Assembly: GCA_028767165.1 (NCBI GenBank) | Contig: JARACJ010000004.1 | Coordinates: 186,001 to 250,000 of the forward strand | Reading direction: 5' to 3' | Length of the DNA stretch: 64,000 bases | From: Proteobacteria bacterium DTSAM18 | GTDB lineage: Bacteria; Myxococcota_A; UBA796; GCA-2862545 | Shown here: in pieces, positions 32,105-39,188 of the stretch | Layout of the letters: every line of letters starts with the position of its first letter | Numbering within the stretch: position 1 is the first letter of the stretch | Made by a program: the position numbers and the translations under genes | Notes under the pieces: generated by a model | The model's input: only the letters and a program-made list of their open reading frames with translations | Database searches by the model: none | What the model was told of the DNA's origin: nothing

Positions 32105-34954
32105 ATGCGTCTGCAGCTTCGTGTGTGTCTCCTGCTCGGCCTGTTCCTTCCCGTCCCCGCCCTCGCCGGCCCGGACGCCAGCGGCACCGACCTCGCCGCC
32201 GAGGCCGATCTGCACTTCCAGTGGGGCGTCGAGGCCTATCGCAAGGGGCAGTACCGTCAGGCGCTGCACCACCTCATGCTGTCCCAGCGGTTGGCCCCGA
32301 ACCCGAGCGCCATCTTCAACATCGCCCGCACCTACGAGCGCATGGGCGAGCCTGCCGAGGCCTGGCGCTACTACCGGATGTACGTCGGACTGGTGGACGA
32401 GGGGCCGGCCTTCGAGCGGTCCCAGGAGGCGCTGCAGAAGCTGCGGGGAGAGCTCGCGCTGGTGGAGATCACCAGCGATCCGGAGGGGGCCGAGGTCTAC
32501 CTCGACCGGGAGAACCTCGGGCTGCGGGGCCAGACGCCGCTCGTGCTGGCGGTGCCGCCCGGCGAGCACACGGTGCTGCTGGATGCCGCCGGTCACGATC
32601 GGGGCGAGAGCAAGGTGACGGCGGTGCTCGGGGAGACAGTCACCCAGACGATCTCCCTGCAGGCCCACGCGTCGAGGTTGCAGCTCGAGGGGGCGCCGGA
32701 GGGGGCGCAGGTGTGGCTCGGGGAACGGCTGTTGGGCACGGTGCCCGGGCTGATCCCGGTGCCGGCGGGTCCCCGGGAGCTCACGGTGCGGGCCCCGGGC
32801 TTCGACGACGCCACGGTGCGTGTCGACCTGGCGCCGGACGAGGTGCGCACGCGGATGGTGGAGCTGGTGCCCCACGAGGGCACGCTGGAGGTCACCGGTG
32901 TGGAGCCGGGGGCCGAGGTGTGGGTCGACGGCCAGAGCGTCGGCTTCGTGCCCCTGGTGGTCACCGTGTCCGAGGGCCAGGTACAGCTCACGGTGCACAA
33001 GGACGGCTTCGAGGCGGACACCCGGCAGCTGACCATCACCGACGGGCAGGTGCTGTCGATCCACAGCCGGCTGCGGTCGGCGGAGGAGGTCGTGGCCGCC
33101 AGCCGCGTGGTGCAGGCCATCGAGGATGCCCCGGCGTCGGTCACGCTGATCACCGACCATGAGATCGAGGCCTTCGGCTACACCACCCTGTACGAGGCCC
33201 TCACTGGCGTCCGCGGCGTGCTGCCGGTGTACGACCACGCCTACCGGTCCATCGGCTTCCGGGGCTTCAACCGCCAGGGCGACTACGGCAACCGGGTGCT
33301 CCTCACCCTCGATGGCCACACCCTCAACGACGACCAGGCCGGCGCCAGCAACTTCGGCAGCGACTTCAGCGCGGATCTGTCCGACGTGCGCACCATCGAG
33401 GTCGTTCGTGGGCCCGGCTCGGCCCTGTACGGCACCAACGCGCTGTTCGGCGTGGTCAACGTCATCACCAGGGGGCGCGACGAGCCGGGCTACACCGCCC
33501 GCATCACCGGCGACGAGGGCTCTACCCTGCGCGGGCGCTTCTCCTGGGGGGGCGGCGACGAGGACGCGGGTCTGTGGCTGTCGGCGGGCGGCGCCTACCG
33601 GCAGGGCGCCGACTGGTGCTACCCCGAGCTGGCCGGCACCCAGGGCTACCAGACCACCGACGGATGCGCCGAGCGGGTCGACCGGGCCCACACCGGCTCG
33701 GCGGCCCTCAAGGGTTGGGTGGGCGACGTGGAGGTGCAGGGCTGGTTCAACATCCGGCGGCAGTACTACCCGGACGGGGCCTTCGGCACGGTGTACGCGG
33801 ATCCGAACGTGTACGGCGAGGATCAGCGCGGGTTCACGGAGGTGCGCTGGGAGCCGAGCTTCGGCAGCAAGGTGGACTTCTACGCCCGCGCCTGGGCCGA
33901 CTACTACGGCTACAACGGCCAGTTCGTCTACGGAGGCGACTACGCCATCGACGACTCCTGGCGGGGTCTGTGGTTCGGCGCCGAGCCCCGCGTGGTGGCC
34001 CGTCCGCTGGACTGGATGACCCTGACGGCCGGCATGGAGGTGCGGGCCGCGGCCATCGCGCAGCTGCACGGCGAGGACGACGACGGCCGCTACCTCGACG
34101 AGGACCCCCGGCAGAACAGCGTCTCCGGCTACGCGCTGTTCGACTTCCACCCGGTGGACTGGTTCCGGGCCCATGTGGGGGGCCGCTACGACTGGTTCAC
34201 GCTCGAGGACGTGGGGGGCGCCTTCAACCCCCGGGGCACGCTCATCTTCAAGCCGACGGACGACGACACCATCAAGGCCATCGCCGGCACCGCCTTCCGC
34301 ACGCCGTCGCCCTACGAGTGGTTCTACAACGACGACGGGGTCTCGCAGATCCGTCCGGGCGAGCTGCAGGCCGAGCACATCCTCACCAGCGAGCTCGAGT
34401 ACACCCACCGCTTCGGCGACGTGGTGCTGTGGACCACCGGCGTCTACTACAACCGCATCACCGACCTCATCGACACCGTGCCGGTCGACGAGGAGGTGTT
34501 CCGCTACGCCAACACCGACGACATCTGGCACACCCTCGGCATGGAGACGGAGATCCGCCGCACCTGGCGGTCGGGCTGGATGGCGAGCGCCCAGTACAGC
34601 TACCAGCGCACCCGCATCGAGGACCTGGTCGACGGCGAGGTGCCCACCAACAGCCCCGAGCACATGGCGGGTCTCAAGGTGGCCATGCCGATCCCCGTCA
34701 TCGAGGCCACGGTGGCGAACAAGCTCACCTACGGCTCGCCACGGCTCGACCGTGACGGCGGATGGTCGGAGCACATGCTGCTGTGGGACCTGACGCTGAC
34801 CGGCGACATCCCGGACCTGCCGGTGGGCTGGGGCTTCGGCGTGCGGAACCTGCTGGACTGGCGGTACGACATGCCGGTGGGCTTCGACGTGCCGAGCGTG
34901 CGGCTACAGCAGCCGGGGCGGACGTTCTTCGCTCGCCTCGACGTGGACCTCTAG
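32105..34954 (+). CDS. TPR-PEGA-TonB-dependent receptor fusion
   Basis: A 949-residue outer-membrane receptor. Order: signal peptide (1-21), TPR-like helices (about 30-115, 'GVEAYRKGQYRQALHHLMLSQRLAPN'), three PEGA repeats (about 117-185, 186-255, 256-320), a plug domain (about 325-460: 'DAPASVTLITDHEIEAFG', 'VRGPGSALYGTNALFGVVNVITR') and a 22-strand-type barrel to the end ('TFFARLDVDL'). The usual TonB box cannot be singled out. The TPR-PEGA extension lies in the periplasm, where it could touch peptidoglycan or the PEGA domain of the kinase encoded immediately upstream (stop and start abut). Substrate unknown. Confidence 0.9.
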   Translation: MRLQLRVCLLLGLFLPVPALAGPDASGTDLAAEADLHFQWGVEAYRKGQYRQALHHLMLSQRLAPNPSAIFNIARTYERMGEPAEAWRYYRMYVGLVDEGPAFERSQEALQKLRGELALVEITSDPEGAEVYLDRENLGLRGQTPLVLAVPPGEHTVLLDAAGHDRGESKVTAVLGETVTQTISLQAHASRLQLEGAPEGAQVWLGERLLGTVPGLIPVPAGPRELTVRAPGFDDATVRVDLAPDEVRTRMVELVPHEGTLEVTGVEPGAEVWVDGQSVGFVPLVVTVSEGQVQLTVHKDGFEADTRQLTITDGQVLSIHSRLRSAEEVVAASRVVQAIEDAPASVTLITDHEIEAFGYTTLYEALTGVRGVLPVYDHAYRSIGFRGFNRQGDYGNRVLLTLDGHTLNDDQAGASNFGSDFSADLSDVRTIEVVRGPGSALYGTNALFGVVNVITRGRDEPGYTARITGDEGSTLRGRFSWGGGDEDAGLWLSAGGAYRQGADWCYPELAGTQGYQTTDGCAERVDRAHTGSAALKGWVGDVEVQGWFNIRRQYYPDGAFGTVYADPNVYGEDQRGFTEVRWEPSFGSKVDFYARAWADYYGYNGQFVYGGDYAIDDSWRGLWFGAEPRVVARPLDWMTLTAGMEVRAAAIAQLHGEDDDGRYLDEDPRQNSVSGYALFDFHPVDWFRAHVGGRYDWFTLEDVGGAFNPRGTLIFKPTDDDTIKAIAGTAFRTPSPYEWFYNDDGVSQIRPGELQAEHILTSELEYTHRFGDVVLWTTGVYYNRITDLIDTVPVDEEVFRYANTDDIWHTLGMETEIRRTWRSGWMASAQYSYQRTRIEDLVDGEVPTNSPEHMAGLKVAMPIPVIEATVANKLTYGSPRLDRDGGWSEHMLLWDLTLTGDIPDLPVGWGFGVRNLLDWRYDMPVGFDVPSVRLQQPGRTFFARLDVDL

Positions 34955-34970
34955 CCTGCGCCCCAGAAAA

Positions 34971-35004
34971 CCCGTGCCCGCGCCCGTGCCCGCGCCCGTG
35001 CCCG
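34971..35004. repeat. 12-bp C/G tandem repeat
   Basis: CCCGTGCCCGCG is repeated almost three times between two A-runs (AAAA and AAAAAA). A related array in the opposite sense lies at 48523-48557. Confidence 0.7.
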
Positions 35005-35104
35005 AAAAAACGGCCTCCCGCCCCACGGACGACCCGGCCCACAGCCACCGTGACCCCTGAGCGTGCGCGTGCGCGTGCGCGGCCGGCCCGAGCGCCCCGT
35101 TGAT

Positions 35105-35213
35105 TCGAGGCCGGGGCGGGCGAAGGCCCGCCCGTACGTGTCGACCCAGGTGACCCCGCTGAAGGCGCGGCCCATGTCGTTGGACGTAGGGGCGTCCCTT
35201 GGGGGCGCCCCGG
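35105..35213. repeat. Dispersed hairpin repeat, copy 1 (diverged, split)
   Basis: Left part (35105-35150) has GGGCGGGC-GAA-GGCCCGCCCGTACGTG. The right hairpin (35189-35213) is diverged and about 40 bases away. See copy 2 for the intact form. Confidence 0.65.
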
Positions 35214-35267
35214 TTCGCGCCCGGTCGGTGTTCCTTGGTGGTCGCACGACCGAAACGTCCCGATGAC

Positions 35268-35323
35268 CCGAGGCCCCGGCGGGCCAAGGCCCGCCCGTAC
35301 GTACGGGCGCCCCTTGGGGCGCC
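35268..35323. repeat. Dispersed hairpin repeat, copy 2 (intact)
   Basis: Near-canonical unit: hairpin A (GGCGGGCCAAGGCCCGCC, 2-base loop), then the palindrome CGTACGTACG, then hairpin C (GGGCGCCCCTTGGGGCGCC). Confidence 0.8.
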
Positions 35324-35380
35324 GGGGCCACGCACCCTCCGAATTTTTCGATCACCCGAAGATCGGCCCTCACCGCCCCC

Positions 35381-35399
35381 AATGAAAGCCACTTTCATT
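35381..35399 (+). promoter_or_regulatory. Fur-like box 1
   Basis: AATGAAAGCCACTTTCATT is a 19-bp palindrome with perfect 8-bp arms. Its length and its TGAAA...TTTCA core resemble ferric-uptake-regulator boxes. It is 179 bases upstream of a DUF4856/imelysin/FecA-like operon, a combination expected to be iron-controlled. Confidence 0.5.
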
Positions 35400-35530
35400 A
35401 ACGCGCACAAAAACCCCATGAGCCCTTCATTGCCTCCCCCATAGGATCGATTACAAGCCCCACGTCGATCACCCGCCGCCTCCGCGCGGCCTCCCGGTCG
35501 GCGCTTTTTTTGGCGACCAAATCGGTCCTA

Positions 35531-35561
35531 AATGAAAACGACTTCCAACTTCACCGAAGTT
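35531..35561 (+). promoter_or_regulatory. Fur-like half-matching box 2 and adjacent palindrome
   Basis: AATGAAAACGACTTCCAAC (35531-35549) repeats the left arm of box 1 with a degenerate right arm. It is followed by AACTTC-ACC-GAAGTT (35547-35561), a perfect 6-bp inverted repeat 16 bases before the start codon at 35578. Both would cover the promoter or the RBS region. Confidence 0.4.
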
Positions 35562-35577
35562 CCCGGAGCTCGACACC

Positions 35578-37047
35578 ATGCGCGCCTTCGCTGCCCTTCC
35601 TACCGTCCTGGCCCTCTTCTCCCTCACCGCCTGCTCCGACGAAGTGCAGGACGACGTCGTCGACACCATGGACACCGCCATGGACACGGCCGAGACCGGT
35701 GACACCGGCGACACGGGCGAGCCCGTCGTGGACGACATGTCCTACGCCTTCGAGGGCCGCGAGGGTGGCAGCAGCGTCTCCTACACGGGCCAGGTGTTCC
35801 GCCACCTGCTCATCAGCGACATGTACAGCCACATGGCCGGCCTCACCGACCGCCTGAACAGCGGCAGCCTGTTCCCCGAGGAGGGCGACGTCGCCGCCGA
35901 GCTGGGCTTCTACCTGGACTTCGACTCCGACACCTCCGGTGAGCTGCCCTTCGGCTTCTCCTCCGACCCGGCCCCCGCCCAGATCGCCTACAACGACATC
36001 AGCTCCGGCAAGGACATCGTCGGCAAGCTCGCCGGCAACGACCCCGTCGGTCAGCACAAGGACTGGTCCACCGAGTTCGTCGGTTGGTCCGCAGAGGGTG
36101 TCACCTCCCCCGAGTCCCTGGTGCGTCACTGGGTCGGCCAGCTCGACGCCGCTGCCGTCGACTGGGCCTTCGGCACCATCGCCACCGATCCCTCCGGCAA
36201 CCCCGTGCCCAACGTGTACGTCACCGCCGAGGGCACCGACCTGCGCCAGCTCATCCAGAAGTTCCTGGTGGCCGGCGTGGCCTACTCCCAGGCAGCCGAC
36301 GACTACCTGGACGACGACACCGAGGGCAAGGGCCTGCTCGCCGACCACACCATGGTCGAGGAAGGCAAGGCCTACACCGCGCTCGAGCACGCCTGGGACG
36401 AGGGCTTCGGCTACTTCGGCGCCACCGTGACCTACGGTGAGTGGACCGACGCCGAGATCTCCGCCGGCACCAAGGACGTCGACGGCAACCTGGCCATCGA
36501 CCTGACCTCCGAGGTCGTCTGGGGCCACGCTGGCAACGCCGGCAAGCGCGACAACGGCGCCAACGTGCCCACCGACTTCTCCGGTGATGCCTTCAAGGCC
36601 TTCCGTGCCGGCCGCGCCATCCTGGCCGAGGCCGACGGTGAGCTGAGCGCCGATGAGATGGACGCCCTCGAGGGCCACCGCGACGCCGCCCTGCTGGCCT
36701 GGGAGTCCGCCATCGCCGCCACGGTGGTGCACTACATCAACGACACCCTGAAGGACATGGGCGAGTTCGGCACCGAGGCCTACAGCTTCGGCGACCACGC
36801 CAAGCACTGGTCCGAGATGAAGGGCTTCGCGCTGGCCTTCCAGTTCAGCCGCTTCAGCTCCTTCAGCGACGCCGAGTTCGCCGAGCTGCACGACCTGCTG
36901 GGCCAGGCGCCCGTGCTGTCCGACGCCGGCGAGACCGCGATCGCCGACTACAAGGCCGACCTGCTCGCGGCCCGTACCCTCGTGGGTGAGGCCATGGGCT
37001 TCGACGCCGACAACCTGGGAGACGACGATGGCCAGAACGGCTGGTGA
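35578..37047 (+). CDS. DUF4856 family lipoprotein (iron-regulated type)
   Basis: A 489-residue lipoprotein (lipobox 'LTAC'), with a Thr/Gly/Asp linker and then a DUF4856-type domain. It starts 'MSYAFEGREGGSSVSYTGQVFRHLLISDM' and continues through a long helical part ('AYTALEHAWDEGFGYFGA', 'HAKHWSEMKGFALAFQF'). In Bacteroidetes these proteins sit beside imelysin and a TonB receptor, as here, and are linked with iron or heme acquisition. The next gene starts 20 bases before this one ends. Two Fur-like palindromes lie upstream. Confidence 0.85.
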   Translation: MRAFAALPTVLALFSLTACSDEVQDDVVDTMDTAMDTAETGDTGDTGEPVVDDMSYAFEGREGGSSVSYTGQVFRHLLISDMYSHMAGLTDRLNSGSLFPEEGDVAAELGFYLDFDSDTSGELPFGFSSDPAPAQIAYNDISSGKDIVGKLAGNDPVGQHKDWSTEFVGWSAEGVTSPESLVRHWVGQLDAAAVDWAFGTIATDPSGNPVPNVYVTAEGTDLRQLIQKFLVAGVAYSQAADDYLDDDTEGKGLLADHTMVEEGKAYTALEHAWDEGFGYFGATVTYGEWTDAEISAGTKDVDGNLAIDLTSEVVWGHAGNAGKRDNGANVPTDFSGDAFKAFRAGRAILAEADGELSADEMDALEGHRDAALLAWESAIAATVVHYINDTLKDMGEFGTEAYSFGDHAKHWSEMKGFALAFQFSRFSSFSDAEFAELHDLLGQAPVLSDAGETAIADYKADLLAARTLVGEAMGFDADNLGDDDGQNGW

Positions 37048-38251
37048 GTCCCGGGGCTGGGGCCTGATCGCCTGTCTGGGCGGTCTGGCCGTGGCCCAGT
37101 CCATGGGCTGTGATCCCGTCGAGGATGACGGCAACGACACCGGCGATGCAGGTGTCGACACCCTGATCCTCCGCGTCCTCGAAGACGCGGGGAGCCAGGT
37201 GATCCTGCCTGCCCTGAACGACTTCGCGGCCCTGGCCGCCGACCTGTCCGGCAAGGCCGCCGACTTCCGCGCCGCGGCAGAGTCCGGCGGCGACGTCGAC
37301 GCCACCGGCGAGGCCCTGCGCACCGCCTGGTTCGATGCCACCGATGCATGGCAGGAGCTCGAGGCGATGCAGGTGGGCCCCGCGGCCTCCTCGCTGACCG
37401 CAGCCGGCGGCCTCGACCTGCGCGACGAGCTGTACTCCTGGCCCACGGTCAACCGCTGCCGGGTCGAGCAGGAGCTCGTCGAGGACGTCTTCGACGAGGC
37501 CGACTTCTTCTCCGCCAACCTGGTCAACAGCTACGGCTTCGACGCTCTCGAGGTGCTGCTGTTCGCCCCCGGCTACGCCAACGACTGCCCGCCGCAGGTG
37601 CCCATCAACGCCGACGGCACCTGGGACGACCTGGGTGAGGCGGGCATCGATCTGCAGCGCGCCCGCTTCAGCGCCGTGCTGGCAGAGGGTGTCTCCACGG
37701 TGGCCGACGAGCTGGTCACCGAGTGGTCGGCCGACGGTGGCGACTTCGCCGCGCTGCTGGCGAACCCCGGTGAGGGCGACTCCCCCTACGAGGACGAGAC
37801 CCTCGCCTTGAACGCCCTGTACGACGCGCTCTTCTACCTGGAGATCCGCACCAAGGTGTACAAGCTGGCCACCCCCCTGGGCCTGCGGGACTGCACCACC
37901 TGCCAGGACGACGTCGAGGCTCCCTACGCGGGCGTGTCCCACGAGTGGATCGCCGCCAACCTGCGTGGTTTCCGCACGCTGTTCACCGGCGGAGAGGCCT
38001 ATGGCTTCGACGACCTGCTGCTGGACGTGGGCCACGGGGATCTGTCGGACGACATCCTCGCCGCCCTCGACGATGCCGATGCCGCCGCCGCCGCGCTGAC
38101 CGTCCCGGTCGATGTGGCCGCCAAGGGTGACGACACCGCTGCCGTGGCGCTGCACGACGCCCTCGCCGTCGTCGCCGGCCTGGTGAAGAACGAGCTCGCC
38201 ACCGTGCTCATGCTGGAAGTGCCCAGCGAGGGCGCGGGAGACAATGACTGA
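37028..38251 (+). CDS. Imelysin family (M75-type) lipoprotein
   Basis: A 407-residue predicted lipoprotein (lipobox-like 'SMGC', Cys28). The imelysin fold shows as a helical pair: 'EALRTAWFDATDAWQELEAMQVGPA' and 'VNSYGFDALEVLLFAPG', then 'RTKVYKLATPLGL'. The family motif GxHxxE appears as G-F-D-A-L-E, so the His is replaced by Asp. Imelysins of this kind (IrpA, ICMP) are periplasmic or surface iron-related proteins, not proven proteases. It overlaps DUF4856 by 20 bases and the following hydroxylase gene by 8, a tightly coupled operon. Confidence 0.85.
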   Translation: MARTAGESRGWGLIACLGGLAVAQSMGCDPVEDDGNDTGDAGVDTLILRVLEDAGSQVILPALNDFAALAADLSGKAADFRAAAESGGDVDATGEALRTAWFDATDAWQELEAMQVGPAASSLTAAGGLDLRDELYSWPTVNRCRVEQELVEDVFDEADFFSANLVNSYGFDALEVLLFAPGYANDCPPQVPINADGTWDDLGEAGIDLQRARFSAVLAEGVSTVADELVTEWSADGGDFAALLANPGEGDSPYEDETLALNALYDALFYLEIRTKVYKLATPLGLRDCTTCQDDVEAPYAGVSHEWIAANLRGFRTLFTGGEAYGFDDLLLDVGHGDLSDDILAALDDADAAAAALTVPVDVAAKGDDTAAVALHDALAVVAGLVKNELATVLMLEVPSEGAGDND

Positions 38252-39188
38252 CCGCCTGCTCGGGCTGGTGGCCGGGATCGTCGAGCCCTTCGTCGATCCC
38301 GGCAGCCGTCTGTTCGTGGGCTCCCTGCTCGTCGGCTTCCTCGTGGCGATGGCCGCGTTGGCGCTGGCCTCGCCGGGCCTGTGGCGCCGCCCGGGCACCT
38401 GGCTGAAGGCCACCTTCGCGCCGCACCTGTGGCTGCACCCCTCCTCGCGGATGGACGTGCAGATGTTCCTGGTGCGGCAGCTGCTGGCCATCCTGGGTCT
38501 CATCCCCACGCTGGCCTCCGCCTGGTGGATCTCCACCCGCCTGGCGCGCCTGCTCCAGCGTCACGTCGGCGCGGTCGAGCTGCCGGCCCTGCCGGATGCG
38601 CTGGTCACCGCCGTGTACTCGGTGGTGCTGTTCGTGGCCTGGGACGCCAGCCGCTTCGCCCTGCACTGGGCCAGCCACCGGTTCCGCCCGCTGTGGCAGC
38701 TGCACCAGGTGCACCACTCCGCCGAGGTCCTCACCCCGCTCACCTTCCTGCGGCTGCATCCGCTGGAGGCCATGCTGTACGAGCTCCGCGGGGCCGTGGT
38801 CACCGGCGTGATCGCGGGTATCGCCTACTGGATGGTCCCGGAGCAGGCCGTGCAGTGGACCCTGCTGGGCTTTCATGGCGGCGTGTTCCTGCTCAACACC
38901 GTGCTCGGCAACCTGCGCCACAGCCACGTGCACCTGGCCTTTCCCGAGGCCATCGAGCGGGTCCTTCTCTCGCCTGCCCAGCACCAACGTCATCATTCTG
39001 CGGATCCTGATGACTTCGACTGCAACTTCGGCACCTGGTTGGCTATCTGGGACCGCGCCATCGGCTCCTGGAAGCCGTCGGGTGCCGTCGCTCCCCAGCG
39101 TTTCGGCATCGACGACGCCGAGCGCAACCACGATCCCCACGATGTGGTGTCCGCGCTGTGGGCCCCCCTGAAAGGTCTGTTCTCGTGA
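38244..39188 (+). CDS. Fatty acid hydroxylase / sterol desaturase family membrane protein
   Basis: A 314-residue integral membrane diiron enzyme type. Three or four hydrophobic segments and the full set of His boxes are visible: 'HWASHR', 'HQVHHSAE', 'HSHVH' and 'QHQRHHS'. These bind two irons that activate O2 for C-H hydroxylation or desaturation of lipids. The substrate is unknown. Its position between imelysin and a FecA-like receptor is unusual. It may simply share an iron-limited operon, or modify a lipid or siderophore-like molecule. The stop overlaps the next GTG start by 4 bases. Confidence 0.88.
   Translation: MTDRLLGLVAGIVEPFVDPGSRLFVGSLLVGFLVAMAALALASPGLWRRPGTWLKATFAPHLWLHPSSRMDVQMFLVRQLLAILGLIPTLASAWWISTRLARLLQRHVGAVELPALPDALVTAVYSVVLFVAWDASRFALHWASHRFRPLWQLHQVHHSAEVLTPLTFLRLHPLEAMLYELRGAVVTGVIAGIAYWMVPEQAVQWTLLGFHGGVFLLNTVLGNLRHSHVHLAFPEAIERVLLSPAQHQRHHSADPDDFDCNFGTWLAIWDRAIGSWKPSGAVAPQRFGIDDAERNHDPHDVVSALWAPLKGLFS

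Larger units (their letters stand above)
34955..35577. other. 623-base non-coding region: repeats and iron-type operators
   Basis: No gene is supported here. The first half holds a C/G tandem repeat and two dispersed hairpin repeats. The second half is locally AT-richer and holds Fur-like palindromes plus a T7 run at 35505-35511, leading into the DUF4856 gene. Confidence 0.7.

Noticed and set aside
31637-34774. A 1045-codon minus-strand frame opposite the kinase and TonB receptor
   Set aside because: Same shadow character; the plus strand has complete kinase and receptor motifs.
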